Assembly (NCBI GenBank): GCA_002338655.1
Contig: DDIU01000007.1
Location: 1-60,937 of the forward strand
Direction of reading: 5' to 3'
Length of the DNA stretch: 60,937 nt
Origin: Flammeovirgaceae bacterium UBA1842
GTDB taxonomy: Bacteria > Bacteroidota > Bacteroidia > Cytophagales > Cyclobacteriaceae
Each line of letters opens with the position of its first letter. Position 1 is the stretch's first letter. The position numbers and the translations under genes were made by a program. Below, piece by piece: positions 34,301-42,844 of this stretch. Below the pieces are notes generated by a model that was not told the DNA's origin, made no database searches, and worked only from the letters and a program-made list of their open reading frames with translations.

Positions 34301-34791
34301 TTAAGGTCTTCAGTCAATTTACCTTCTATATTCAGGTTTAAGGCAGAATTAACAAAGACATCTTGATTATTCCCAAATGAGATCCCCCTGCTAATACTTC
34401 CGCTTTTATAAAGGCCTTCTGTGGCAAAAAGCTCCTCTTTTTTCAACAGTGACGAAGGTATTACAGGGTCTTTAAAGTAGGCATTGGAATCATAGACTGT
34501 AAGGTCTCTATTAAAGTACTTTTTATGAAAGGTGTATGGAAACACTTTATAACACACCAGGATAGAATCAATGGCATCAGATGAGGTAATGGTGACAGTA
34601 CCTTCTGCTATATTTTGAGTTACGGATATATCACTTCGTGCAGTTATGCTTCCCGCTACTATAGTGAGGCTATCGAGTTCAATGGGTTGATTGAATGTTG
34701 ATACCCACTTGCATTTTTCATTGGATAGCTGTGCATATACTGCTTGGGTTGTAAAAACAAACGTCAATATGAATATAAATCGGACATTCAT
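31363..34791 (-). CDS. Very large secreted outer-membrane protein of unknown function
   Basis: The 1142-residue protein has a signal peptide (to about residue 20, AVYAQ). An N-terminal domain of about 110 residues leads to a conserved GISFGNNQDVFVNSALNLNI segment; beyond residue 150 the sequence is almost entirely amphipathic beta-strands. This predicts a large barrel, as found in big Bacteroidota surface proteins. Near residue 825 the loop DLNEDGVQDLGE has the spacing of an EF-hand or calcium loop. The ATG of this gene overlaps the stop of the sensor kinase gene by 4 bases, so they are translated together. It is not SprA (too short and without its typical repeats). Function unknown. Confidence 0.82.
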   Translation of the reverse strand: MNVRFIFILTFVFTTQAVYAQLSNEKCKWVSTFNQPIELDSLTIVAGSITARSDISVTQNIAEGTVTITSSDAIDSILVCYKVFPYTFHKKYFNRDLTVYDSNAYFKDPVIPSSLLKKEELFATEGLYKSGSISRGISFGNNQDVFVNSALNLNIEGKLTEDLNIRAAITDQNVPYQPEGNTQQLQDFDNVYLQIYNDNFSLTGGDVVFKSQPSNFLKYYKNVQGGLAEVKYDIEGTKAETKAGFSVAKGRFASVILNAVEGLSGPYRIPGPNNERFILILANSERVFLDGQQLDRGFDNDYVIDYNSGELTFTNKVLITEFSRIRVDYEFSDQNYSRSIAVGSHNQTIGKLKLSVNAYSEKDNRNRPLLFDLTNEDKRFLSGIGDSLNLAVASTVDSVAFSNEQILYRKLSVIDSDGNNALIYQYSTNPDSAQFRITFSNVGQGKGDYVAVQSTANGRVFKWVSPVQGIPQGEYAPVVVLPTPNKKQMVTFNTEYAINEYESVFAELAFSDKDENLYSDLDDEDNVGYAVKGGVKSSGRAIAFLPNYKLETFVDFEMDEKTFNGIDRFRYIEYNRDWSFDPTSDSRKFEDRIFNVGIGMEKDQNNQFYYSLSHRNRGEQVNGFQHKVKADHSLGKFQWRSNLFSMNNSVDTFNSTWNRYSAELSYKNNSVVPGYRYSVDHNIVRQAVTDSVQSSALYFDEHTFFLRNGSSSKLDFDLRHSIREDKKPENGEIGDYSKSNTTQLSLAKNFENQTLNTVFIYRNLDNIRLDKTEETVSSRVDWNGTYFDGHVRSELTYSIANSQELKREFVFIRVPPGEGTHTWRDLNEDGVQDLGEFFEAINADERNFAKIFTPSNEFITAFQNLFIYRISIEAPRSWNSANGLKKFIGNFSNNTSWSADTKTTDRDLQIRLLAFATNIDDQELLVERNSLRTTLFYNRTNPVYGLEFTLSDNEQKQLLTNGFESSNVREYSSNIRFNFSRQYSFNFRIKSGNKEVASDYLADRNYLIETYQFSPQIAWQPTGSFRLSLQYGLTEKANNFTPESTESAHLNEFTAELRVNKAIQSNFGAQLRWVKIDFNGKENSPVGYDLLEALRPGTNITWTVNWQQKITSGLQLNLSYNGRKSENNDPIHIGRVQVSALF

Positions 34792-37700
34792 TCATGAATA
34801 GTTGGCAATTCAATATAAAAAGTAGTGCCCGTGTTTATTTTGCTCTCAAACCAAATTTTGCCTCCTGCATGCTCAATCCCATGTTTGGCAATAGCTAAAC
34901 CAATACCCGATCCACTTTCCTTAGTAGTAAAATTAGGAATGAATATTTTAGTCTGAATTTCCTCATCAATCCCTGGCCCATTATCTTCTACTTGCAAAAG
35001 CAAGCGGTTATCGCTACTTGACAATTTAATGTTCATCTGTAGTTTTGTTCCATCACTTGCTTGAATGGCATTAAGTATAAGGTTTGACAAAATTCTACCC
35101 ATTAGCTGCGAATCTCCTATCGTATATACCTTTACATCAGGAATTTGTAAGTTAATGGTGACCCCCTCCGTAGCTGAATGAAGATTAACTATACTATTGA
35201 GTACTTCTTTAAACTCATATTTCTCGCTTTCTGGAATGGGCATTTGAGCAAAAGAGCTAAATGAAGAGGCTATATCATCCAATGTATCTATTTGTTTCAA
35301 AAGGGTTTCAACTGGCTTACTCCTTTCAATATCCTCCCCTAAGCCAAGCAACTTCCTGCTTAAATGCTGCAGTGTGAGTTTCATTGGAGTTAGGGGGTTT
35401 TTAATCTCATGGGCTACTTGCTGGGCAATCTCCCTCCAAGCACTTTGCTTTTCACTGCGCGCCAAGGCACGTTTACTTTCCTCAAGATTAATAAGCATTT
35501 TATTGTACTCCCCTACCATTAAACCAATTTCATCATCAGTATTCCAAGTTAGTGGCTCATTAAATTCAGTAAGTGAGGTCTTCTTTAATTTTTGGGTAAT
35601 AAACGCCAAAGGAAAAGTGAGCCATTTGGCTGAAAAATAGGATATGATAAGAAATACAATAAAAACGATGGTGAATACATTGATTACACTGACAACCACA
35701 GCAATCTGGCTCTGTTCTAAGGCATATTCTGATTGAAAAAAAGGAATGCTCACTAATCCAATCAACTCTCCCGTATCAAAGGATTTTACACCAAAATAGG
35801 TTGTGTTAAATTTTAGTAAACCAACAGATTCATCGGTTGTATATGCACGGTCTCCCCCTGAAATTAAATGCCTATAAGCATTGGGGTTAGCGTACTCAGA
35901 CAAGAGGCCATTTTCGTATATCGAAGGTTGGCTTGTGGCTAATAATTGTCCTTTGGTATTAAAGGTGTTAATATCCGTTTGTGAAAAACGTGCTATTTCC
36001 GTTACTTTTTTGCTAAGCTCCTCAATATCAGTTATGCCTTTTACATAATCCTCCAAAATTGCACTTAGGTTATTACCTACACTCTCAGCTTTCTTAAAAT
36101 ACTCATCATTTACTTCACGTTCAAAGTTTGCATTGATCAAACTAAGTGTAGTGATACTTACAGCAAAAAGTGGAAGAAAAAAAGCAATATTCAAGTACAG
36201 TTGGATTCTTGTCGAATAATTCAATCCAGCTTTATTGTAAGTAAAGTAAAAAGAGTAAATAACAGTTAATAATAAAACCACAAACACCTGAAGTAAAAAC
36301 AGAAAGGAAAAATTACTGATCAAATCAGATAGTAAATGTTCATTGGAGCTAATAACTATATTTCTACCAGCTTGATCCTTCATGATCACATGCTTATAAC
36401 CACCATAGGATACATTTTGAATACCATCCGGAAATGAATTGGCAGGAATATTCGATAGGTAGTTGAAATCACCCGAACTATATGTAATTTTTCCATTCTC
36501 ATATACCGCATAGCTATAATTGGTGTTTTCATACGGGGTAAGAAATCGGTTATCCACTAATAATTCAGGATATACATTTTCGGGAATAATCCGTTTCAAT
36601 TTCATATCCATTACAATATACCCAACGGTAATTCCCCTCTTTTTTATCTTTATACTATTGATATATCGTTTGGAGGTATTTCCATCCAGTTTATTTATAA
36701 AATAGATACCGTCATATCCTGTTTTGAATTTATCTACATTTAATTCCTCAAACGGTATGGGTGATTGCAATCTCTCATTAATAGGCTTCTTGGCAGCATT
36801 AAACAGACTGATTTTAATATCATACTTATCAAAATAGCTATTGAGATAGACTTGCCTGATTTTTGATTCAACAATATCCTTAGATAAAAAGGGTGATGCC
36901 ATTCTACTTTGGATAAATAAATCATTTCGTATTTTTTCATCGGCTTCCGAAAGTAAATACTCAGCCATATGATCATTCTCAATCAAAAACTGATAGGCAA
37001 ACTTTTTTTTCTTATCAACCACCCTTTCATTTTCAAAATGATATATCGCCCAGGCACCAATGATAGAAGTGGCTAGCATTACACTAAAGAAGTACAGAAA
37101 TGTGGCATATTTCAACCTGTTCATAGAAGCCGGCAGTTGGGTGATCACCAACGCTACAAACAAAATCGTTACCACAATTAACGAGGGTATAAACTCCTGG
37201 CCTATTAACGCATTTATTATAGCAAACAAAACAGCACTACCAACAAAACACAGTAGTAGTCGCTTGTCTTGGCCAAGTAATTGTTTGGATATTCTAAATG
37301 ACATATGGGCCATTAGAAATACCGCAAATGAGAATAAAAGGTAAATTATAAAACTTACAGTTCTAATAAAGTCAAAACGGATGGTTTCGTTAATATCAAA
37401 GGTGACCTGTGAATTATGGTATATGGTCTGAAAGATTAAGTACAGCCAATGAAACATGAATATAAAAAGGCCTAGAAACAAAGTACTAATGATCCATTTT
37501 TCAAAAAGTGACCAGCGTAAAATATGCCTATAAATCTGAGATCTATAAAACCTCTTAAAAATAAAGGCACATATTATTACAAGCAGAAAAATATTAAGGA
37601 GTAAGTCCCCAAAAGATGAATTGAGAGTGGAGGATGCAAATATCCTTGAATCCAAAACGTCCATGCTCACCAGCTCCTTAGGGATTGAAAAGGTTATCAT

Positions 37701-38432
37701 TAAATACCTCATCCCTAACACCAAGCCAATGAGCAAAACCAGGCCGATTAAAAATCGTTTGTAGGCTATTTTTAAGGAAACCCTAAAAATCAGTATCAAG
37801 AAAGAAATAAAGGCAAGCAAATAAAAAACAAAAGCCGCCCTTCTATAACCGAGCTCATCTGATTTATAGTCGGGTTGAAAATCGATACTAAAAAGGCATT
37901 GGTTTTGGTAGCATATCTCATTGCTTCCGTTTGGTTGCAGAAGTGTAAGATGTTGGTCAAAGAAGATTTTCTTATTAAATGAAGAGGAGATATATCGGTT
38001 ATCGATTTTATAACCTGTATAAATAGGGACAATTCCGATAATTTTATAGTCCCCTATTCTCTTCTGTACTGCAACAAACTCACGCCTTATGGTTTTAATA
38101 AGTTTAAAATTGAAATCGCCTCTCACCAAATTGACATCAGGTACAAACCTATATTCTGACCAGCCAATCAACTGGTCATTTTTATATACATATAATGGTT
38201 GATCAATTGATAATAAACTTTTCCACAAGTCGTCACCACTCAATAAATTACTTGACAATGTTGATACATCATTTTCAAGTGCGGAGATATTACTATCAAT
38301 TTGATCTTGAATTTCATTAACCCAAGTAGCTTGATTTTTGGCCTGTTGCTTTACAAGCAAATGCATTGACAATGCCGTGACTAAAAAGGCACTCCCAAGG
38401 CAAAGTAATATGGTATTGATTGTTAGTTTCAA
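34788..38432 (-). CDS. Large NtrY-like membrane sensor histidine kinase
   Basis: The 1214-residue protein has an N-terminal helix and a large extracytoplasmic region (30-190), followed by many membrane segments (about 195-460), a second large extracytoplasmic part (470-690) and further helices up to about 945. A HAMP-like region is followed by the H-box QVAHEIKNPLTPMK with His1008. The ATPase domain has NLILNAIQAS, EDNGPGID and the G2 box SGSGIGLAIAKH. The H-box sequence is typical of NtrY-type kinases, but no response regulator gene is adjacent. The gene overlaps the outer-membrane gene by 4 bases, so it may sense the state of that protein or the envelope (inference). Confidence 0.9.
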   Translation of the reverse strand: MKLTINTILLCLGSAFLVTALSMHLLVKQQAKNQATWVNEIQDQIDSNISALENDVSTLSSNLLSGDDLWKSLLSIDQPLYVYKNDQLIGWSEYRFVPDVNLVRGDFNFKLIKTIRREFVAVQKRIGDYKIIGIVPIYTGYKIDNRYISSSFNKKIFFDQHLTLLQPNGSNEICYQNQCLFSIDFQPDYKSDELGYRRAAFVFYLLAFISFLILIFRVSLKIAYKRFLIGLVLLIGLVLGMRYLMITFSIPKELVSMDVLDSRIFASSTLNSSFGDLLLNIFLLVIICAFIFKRFYRSQIYRHILRWSLFEKWIISTLFLGLFIFMFHWLYLIFQTIYHNSQVTFDINETIRFDFIRTVSFIIYLLFSFAVFLMAHMSFRISKQLLGQDKRLLLCFVGSAVLFAIINALIGQEFIPSLIVVTILFVALVITQLPASMNRLKYATFLYFFSVMLATSIIGAWAIYHFENERVVDKKKKFAYQFLIENDHMAEYLLSEADEKIRNDLFIQSRMASPFLSKDIVESKIRQVYLNSYFDKYDIKISLFNAAKKPINERLQSPIPFEELNVDKFKTGYDGIYFINKLDGNTSKRYINSIKIKKRGITVGYIVMDMKLKRIIPENVYPELLVDNRFLTPYENTNYSYAVYENGKITYSSGDFNYLSNIPANSFPDGIQNVSYGGYKHVIMKDQAGRNIVISSNEHLLSDLISNFSFLFLLQVFVVLLLTVIYSFYFTYNKAGLNYSTRIQLYLNIAFFLPLFAVSITTLSLINANFEREVNDEYFKKAESVGNNLSAILEDYVKGITDIEELSKKVTEIARFSQTDINTFNTKGQLLATSQPSIYENGLLSEYANPNAYRHLISGGDRAYTTDESVGLLKFNTTYFGVKSFDTGELIGLVSIPFFQSEYALEQSQIAVVVSVINVFTIVFIVFLIISYFSAKWLTFPLAFITQKLKKTSLTEFNEPLTWNTDDEIGLMVGEYNKMLINLEESKRALARSEKQSAWREIAQQVAHEIKNPLTPMKLTLQHLSRKLLGLGEDIERSKPVETLLKQIDTLDDIASSFSSFAQMPIPESEKYEFKEVLNSIVNLHSATEGVTINLQIPDVKVYTIGDSQLMGRILSNLILNAIQASDGTKLQMNIKLSSSDNRLLLQVEDNGPGIDEEIQTKIFIPNFTTKESGSGIGLAIAKHGIEHAGGKIWFESKINTGTTFYIELPTIHE

Positions 38433-38457
38433 ACTGTAATGGTGATGTAAAACACTA

Positions 38458-38486
38458 AATATAAACAGAATTCATCTGTTTATATT
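38458..38486. terminator. AT-rich hairpin after the respiratory cluster
   Basis: Arms AATATAAACAG and CTGTTTATATT (11 bp, perfect) enclose a 7-base loop. It lies just past the DUF983 stop on the minus strand and before the kinase gene. It is followed by a loosely T-rich stretch. It is probably the end of the DUF983 transcript, though the stem is AT-rich and the U-tract is imperfect. Confidence 0.45.
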
Positions 38487-38492
38487 CTACCA

Positions 38493-38870
38493 TTACGGAT
38501 GATTAAGGTAGTCAGGTTCATAACTTACTCCTCCAAACATATGGAGGTAGATGATTCTTGAATACCTGAATAGATATGGCATTAATAATATAACCAACGC
38601 TATTATCGTGCTTATGAGGGAGTAAAAATTGTATAGATTGAAAATGGCTAAAACCACCCCCACCATTACTATTATAGCCACTGTAAATGCATAGTTTACA
38701 TACATTGCCCCAATAAAAAAACCAGGCTCCCTTTCAAAACGCAAATTACATTTAGCACACTTTTCATGCATTTTGTAAAACTTAGATAAGTTATAGGCAT
38801 TGGTTTTAAAAATGTGCCCCTCTCGGCAACGTGGGCATTTACCTTCAATAACCGCTTTTAACGTGCTCAT
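38493..38870 (-). CDS. DUF983 zinc-ribbon membrane protein
   Basis: The 125-residue protein has a zinc-ribbon start: C12-x2-C15 and C38-x2-C41 in KCPRCREGH and EKCAKCNLRF, then two or three membrane helices. DUF983 proteins are often encoded with cytochrome oxidase genes and are thought to take part in their assembly; the chemistry is unknown. The start overlaps the upstream gene by 26 bases. It is the last gene of the respiratory run. Confidence 0.9.
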   Translation of the reverse strand: MSTLKAVIEGKCPRCREGHIFKTNAYNLSKFYKMHEKCAKCNLRFEREPGFFIGAMYVNYAFTVAIIVMVGVVLAIFNLYNFYSLISTIIALVILLMPYLFRYSRIIYLHMFGGVSYEPDYLNHP

Positions 38871-39105
38871 TTTTTCTTGCGTTACGTTTGCTGCTTTTAT
38901 ACCAAAAATATCCTATTATACTGAAGGCAATATATGGCATCACCAATAGGTACATTATTCCAAAATTCAGACCTGCACCGATTCCAACATCACCATTACT
39001 AAAATTATTTTCAACAGTGACCCTACACATCGCACATTGTGCCAATGAATTGGCAATAGGAACCAATAAGGCCAATAATACCAATGTTATTTTTTTATGT
39101 GACAT
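38845..39105 (-). CDS. Small membrane protein with Cys-x2-Cys near the start
   Basis: I chose the ATG at 39105 (86 residues) because MSHKKITLVLLALLVPIANS is a good signal or membrane segment. The open frame extends to 39210, but that part overlaps the DUF420 gene; an ATG at 39120 is another option. The mature part has CAMC, then a second membrane helix (LVMPYIAFSIIGYFW). Its place between DUF420 and DUF983 suggests a role in cytochrome oxidase assembly (inference). CAMC could bind copper or heme. No family recognised. Confidence 0.72.
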   Translation of the reverse strand: MSHKKITLVLLALLVPIANSLAQCAMCRVTVENNFSNGDVGIGAGLNFGIMYLLVMPYIAFSIIGYFWYKSSKRNARKNEHVKSGY

Positions 39106-39143
39106 CAATTTTACAAACATCGTTGAGTTAAGTATAGTTCTAC

Positions 39144-39656
39144 CTAATGCATATAATATGGACTGATCATAATATAAACCATTACACCTGTAATAGCGAC
39201 ATAAAGCCAAATAGGGAATGTAATCCTGGCTAACTTTTTATGTTTATCAAAACGCTGTGCCAGTGCCCTTACAAAAGTAAAGAGAACTAAAGGTATCACC
39301 GCTATGGAAAGAACAATATGGGAAATTAATATAGTAAAATAAAATCCTTTTAGACTTCCCTCATACGAGGTGCTTTCACTGGTCATATGATACATTACAT
39401 ACATAATTAAAAACAAACCAGATAGGGTAATACAGGTTTTCATCAGTCGCTCATGGAGCTTTTTCATGTTATTTTTAATCGCCAGTAGTGCTGCAACAAG
39501 TAACACGGCTGTAAGTCCATTAATTGAAGCATATATGGGTGGTAAAAATGAAAAATCATATCCTTCAATTTTTATCCCAAATAAAGCGGCAATGGCCACA
39601 GGTATGAGCACTGATAGTACTATAATTAGTTTTCTATATTTTACTTCCTCATTCAT
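39144..39656 (-). CDS. DUF420 membrane protein
   Basis: The 170-residue protein has five predicted membrane helices and the conserved LPPIYASINGLTAVLL and HKKLARITFPIWLYVAITGV segments of DUF420. Members occur beside cytochrome oxidase genes; one named member, CtaM, is needed for aa3 oxidase function in Gram-positive bacteria. Its start is one base from the stop of the SCO-like gene. The role here is inferred from context. Confidence 0.9.
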   Translation of the reverse strand: MNEEVKYRKLIIVLSVLIPVAIAALFGIKIEGYDFSFLPPIYASINGLTAVLLVAALLAIKNNMKKLHERLMKTCITLSGLFLIMYVMYHMTSESTSYEGSLKGFYFTILISHIVLSIAVIPLVLFTFVRALAQRFDKHKKLARITFPIWLYVAITGVMVYIMISPYYMH

Positions 39657-39657
39657 T

Positions 39658-40188
39658 TTATCTATTATCCAGAAGGATATTTATTTCAACAATTAACCTA
39701 TCAACCTCATCCAAATCCAAATCATAATACCCTCTTATCCTCCGTTCTTGATCAACAAGAACCACTTGGTTAATATCGGACATCACAAAACTACAATTTA
39801 ATACAGGAGCCAGCTCAGGGGTTGTTACCTGTGAAAGTTCATAGTTATTAGGCTTCAAGGCTGTTTCTGAGATAAGCTCCACTGCCACGCCTTTATTGGC
39901 AAATAACTGATTCAACCTTTTCGCCATATTTACAAATTCAAGTGAAGGCATTGCTTTAGAAAAACCAACGACATTGATTGATTGGGAAGGGTTAACCAGT
40001 AATTCTTCTTGAACATAAAATTGTCCTTCCGGAAAATTGCAATTTGCCCCTACTGTGCTGTCTACCCCATTCTGATAATAAATATCAACATCAAATTTAT
40101 TGGTGCCAAAAAACCTCAAGAACATAAATATGGCTACTGGAACAGCCAACATCACAATTAAAAATATAAATTTTATGATTTTATTCAT
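39658..40188 (-). CDS. Degenerate SCO-like protein lacking the copper-binding cysteines
   Basis: I start at the ATG at 40188 (176 residues); the TTG at 40203 adds five residues. After one membrane helix (about 5-25) the protein has a thioredoxin-like fold. Its C-terminal part (VVLVDQERRIRGYYD, EEVDRLI-like LDEVDRLIVEI) is typical of SCO1/SenC proteins. The CxxxC copper site and the downstream copper-binding His are absent: only Cys50 and Cys132 remain, far apart. SCO inserts copper into subunit II; this copy probably cannot do so. It may be a structural relic or a redox-inactive assembly factor. Confidence 0.75.
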   Translation of the reverse strand: MNKIIKFIFLIVMLAVPVAIFMFLRFFGTNKFDVDIYYQNGVDSTVGANCNFPEGQFYVQEELLVNPSQSINVVGFSKAMPSLEFVNMAKRLNQLFANKGVAVELISETALKPNNYELSQVTTPELAPVLNCSFVMSDINQVVLVDQERRIRGYYDLDLDEVDRLIVEINILLDNR

Positions 40189-40209
40189 TTCAGTTCTGTT
40201 CAAATAAAT

Positions 40210-40241
40210 AAGGCTAAGGCTGTATCCACAACCTTAGCCTT
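40210..40241 (-). terminator. Intrinsic terminator-like hairpin between oxidase subunit IV and SCO-like genes
   Basis: Perfect 10-base arms (AAGGCTAAGG and CCTTAGCCTT) enclose a 12-base loop. On the minus strand the hairpin is followed by ATTTATTTG. It lies 26 bases after the subunit IV stop. It should reduce read-through from the long act-oxidase transcript into the SCO-like, DUF420 and DUF983 genes. Confidence 0.7.
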
Positions 40242-40266
40242 TTAAAAGCTTTATTTTAGATTGGCG

Positions 40267-40602
40267 CTATAAATATATTGCATTATAAATAGCCGATCCT
40301 TCATGGATCAAAGCAATCAATAGCCAGGTTACCAATATCATTGGAATAAGAATTGACCAAATAAGTGCCTTGACTTCGTATTTCAAGTGCATAAATTCCC
40401 CAACAATATAAAATGCCTTTACTATTGTCATGGCCACAAATATGGAGACACGTAAGGTTTCCATTTCATGAGGAACAGTAAAAGCAATTAAGAATTCCAG
40501 TGCGGTAACCAATCCCAGTATACCGGCTGTCATCCATATCTTCTTAATCTTCTCTTTATCGGCAGGAATTACCTGTATTTGAGCTGTTTCTTCCGTATGC
40601 AT
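40267..40602 (-). CDS. ctaF: Cytochrome c oxidase subunit IV
   Basis: The 111-residue protein has three membrane helices in the pattern of the prokaryotic subunit IV family (GILGLVTALEFLIAF, then the FYIVGEFMHLKYEVK segment, then a final ILIPMILVTWLLIAL helix). It stabilises the aa3 oxidase but carries no cofactor. It follows the 239-residue subunit III gene by 18 bases and precedes a terminator-like hairpin. Confidence 0.92.
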   Translation of the reverse strand: MHTEETAQIQVIPADKEKIKKIWMTAGILGLVTALEFLIAFTVPHEMETLRVSIFVAMTIVKAFYIVGEFMHLKYEVKALIWSILIPMILVTWLLIALIHEGSAIYNAIYL

Positions 40603-40620
40603 AGTTTATAAATTAATCGA

Positions 40621-41340
40621 TTAAACAAGGTAAAAGAAAGTGAATACAAATACCCACACTAAATCTACAAAGTGCCAGTAAAGCCCCACCTTTTCGACCA
40701 TTTCATAATGGCCACGTCTTTCATACACGCCAGTTACTGTATTGTAGTAGATTAAAAAATTCAATAATACCCCACTGAATACGTGTGTTCCGTGAAATCC
40801 AGTGATAAAAAAGAATAATCCAGCAAAATCAGCAGGTCCATATTCATTCCATGATAGGCTGGCTCCTCCTCCACCGGTTCCATGTATAAAGTGAGTCCAT
40901 TCCCATGCCTGGCAACCTAAAAAGGTTAACCCTCCAATAATAGTCCATAACATCCACTTTTCAACCGCCTTTTTATCCATTCTATGTCCAGCTTCTACTG
41001 CTAGCACCATAGTTACACTACTCATAATCAAAATGAATGTCATAATACCCACAAACACTAGGGGCAATGATACTCCATGAAGAAAAGGAACTGCCTCGAA
41101 CACCTTTTCAGGTATGGGCCAATATTCGTTTGAGAATGTAAATGCCTCAACCGTGCCATCGTAAGTAGGATGTGCAGATCTTATTAGACCATAAGTAATT
41201 AATAAGGCTGAGAATGTAAAAGCATCAGACAACAGAAAAAACCACATCATTAGTTTTCCGTAGCTAGCTTTTAGTGGCGATTGTCCTCCATCCCAGATGT
41301 TCTTATCTGTAGTGTCAATGGTATGTGCAGTAGTTGACAT
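40621..41340 (-). CDS. ctaE: Cytochrome c oxidase subunit III (long)
   Basis: The 239-residue protein has the seven-helix subunit III layout, with family segments KLMMWFFLLSDAFTF near the start, FFFITGFHGTHVFSG, and YWHFVDLVWVFVFTFFY at the end. It is one of two subunit III genes in the cluster, 21 bases after the shorter one. Such a pair is common in Bacteroidota aa3 oxidases linked to alternative complex III. Confidence 0.95.
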   Translation of the reverse strand: MSTTAHTIDTTDKNIWDGGQSPLKASYGKLMMWFFLLSDAFTFSALLITYGLIRSAHPTYDGTVEAFTFSNEYWPIPEKVFEAVPFLHGVSLPLVFVGIMTFILIMSSVTMVLAVEAGHRMDKKAVEKWMLWTIIGGLTFLGCQAWEWTHFIHGTGGGGASLSWNEYGPADFAGLFFFITGFHGTHVFSGVLLNFLIYYNTVTGVYERRGHYEMVEKVGLYWHFVDLVWVFVFTFFYLV

Positions 41341-41361
41341 ATGATTTGTAGTAACTTTTAA

Positions 41362-41955
41362 TTAATGATTCAGTAGTAAAAATATAAATAAATATATCCA
41401 AAGTCCTCCTAGAAAGTGCCAATAAGTTGTACACATTTCTATTTGTACCAAATTTTTTGAGTGTGTTTTATATTTAAAAGTTGAATTTAATACAATTAAC
41501 AGAAAAATAACACCACTTACTATATGTAATCCGTGAAGACCTGAAAGAATGTACAAAAACGAACCTGAAGGATTACCAACAAGGAAAACATTTTCATCTA
41601 CCAGTAACCCCCAAATGTAAACTTGCCCCACTAAAAACAATACTGCAAGTATTGTTGTGATAGAAATAGCAATTTTAATCGATTCTAAATTATCACGCTT
41701 AGCTGAGATATAAGCCCAATGCATTGATACACTGCTAAGCACAATAATTCCAGAGGTAGCCCACATTTGCCATGGCAATTCAAACACAAACCAATTGCCT
41801 TCTGCTTGTCTCACGATATATGCACTCGTCAATGAGGCAAAAATCATCACAACAGTTACAATAAATAACCATAACCCGAATTTCTTAGGGTGCATAGACA
41901 ATTGCTTTTTGGCATCGTCTACTATTTTAATATCTGAAGTCATATCTATTCCCAT
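41362..41955 (-). CDS. Cytochrome c oxidase subunit III (short)
   Basis: The 197-residue protein has five membrane helices and the same ending as subunit III (TYWHFLGGLWIYLFIFLLL), with LSGLHGLHIVSG in place of FHGTHVFSG. It is a separate subunit III-like protein, about 40 residues shorter than its neighbour. The upstream heme O synthase gene ends 1 base from its start. Both copies are intact, so this is not a pseudogene. Confidence 0.9.
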   Translation of the reverse strand: MGIDMTSDIKIVDDAKKQLSMHPKKFGLWLFIVTVVMIFASLTSAYIVRQAEGNWFVFELPWQMWATSGIIVLSSVSMHWAYISAKRDNLESIKIAISITTILAVLFLVGQVYIWGLLVDENVFLVGNPSGSFLYILSGLHGLHIVSGVIFLLIVLNSTFKYKTHSKNLVQIEMCTTYWHFLGGLWIYLFIFLLLNH

Positions 41956-41956
41956 T

Positions 41957-42844
41957 TTATACCTTGTCTAACAAATATGCAATTTGAACTATTGGTAGAT
42001 ACAAAAATGATCCAAACATAATTCTCAAGGCTGATTGTCTTGTTCCTGTCTTCATTAATGCAAACGTTTGGCTTAAAAACAACACGCCACATACCGTAAC
42101 AACTATCGCTGAATCAATACCTGTAATACCAAATTTCGCTGGCAATAAGCCAACTGGTAAAAGAATCAGTGTATAGATCATTATTTGGATAGCTGTATTC
42201 AAATTTTTACCTCCACCCGAAGGCAATAGCTTAAATCCGGCCTTTTTATAATCATCGTCCGATACCCATGCAATCGCCCAAAAATGTGGGAATTGCCAAA
42301 TAAATTGTATCCCAAAAATAATCAATGCTTCAATACTGATCGCTCCCGTTGCGGCAGTCCATCCTAACAAAGGAGGCAAAGCTCCAGGAATGGCACCTAC
42401 AAATACAGCTATGGGGCCTACTCTTTTTAGGGGGGTATAAACAAAACTATATAATACCATTGAAAGTATGGATAATAAGGTGGTCAACATGTTTGTGTAA
42501 ACACCGAGTATCGTTATACCTAAAGCTCCTACCAAAAATGCAAAAGCAGCTGCTTCTTGTGTTGTTAACCGTCCAGTTGGTAAAGGCCTATTTTGTGTCC
42601 TTTTCATCAACTTGTCAAAATCAACTTCAATTATCTGATTAATGGTTACAGATGCTCCTGAAACCAAGAACCCACCGAAGCAAATGATTAAGAAATGACC
42701 CCAATTCATTACACCATTAGAGCCCAATATATACCCGAAACCACAAGAAAATGCCACAAGAAATGAAAGCCTGAATTTCAATAGCTCAAGATAAGATTTG
42801 AGCTTGGTAACTCCTTGTAAATTATGTTCGCTATTGGCAATCAT
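41957..42844 (-). CDS. ctaB: Protoheme IX farnesyltransferase (heme O synthase)
   Basis: The enzyme adds a farnesyl group to heme B, giving heme O for the aa3 oxidase. The 295-residue protein has about eight membrane helices and the family's two Asp-rich sites: NQIIEVDFDKLMKRTQNRPLP and DDDYKKAGFKLLP. The start overlaps the stop of the heme A synthase gene by 4 bases, so the two are translated together. Confidence 0.96.
   Translation of the reverse strand: MIANSEHNLQGVTKLKSYLELLKFRLSFLVAFSCGFGYILGSNGVMNWGHFLIICFGGFLVSGASVTINQIIEVDFDKLMKRTQNRPLPTGRLTTQEAAAFAFLVGALGITILGVYTNMLTTLLSILSMVLYSFVYTPLKRVGPIAVFVGAIPGALPPLLGWTAATGAISIEALIIFGIQFIWQFPHFWAIAWVSDDDYKKAGFKLLPSGGGKNLNTAIQIMIYTLILLPVGLLPAKFGITGIDSAIVVTVCGVLFLSQTFALMKTGTRQSALRIMFGSFLYLPIVQIAYLLDKV

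Noticed and set aside
41362..41955. The short subunit III gene as a pseudogene fragment of its neighbour
   Set aside because: It has an intact frame, five membrane helices and its own conserved ending, so it is a separate subunit.
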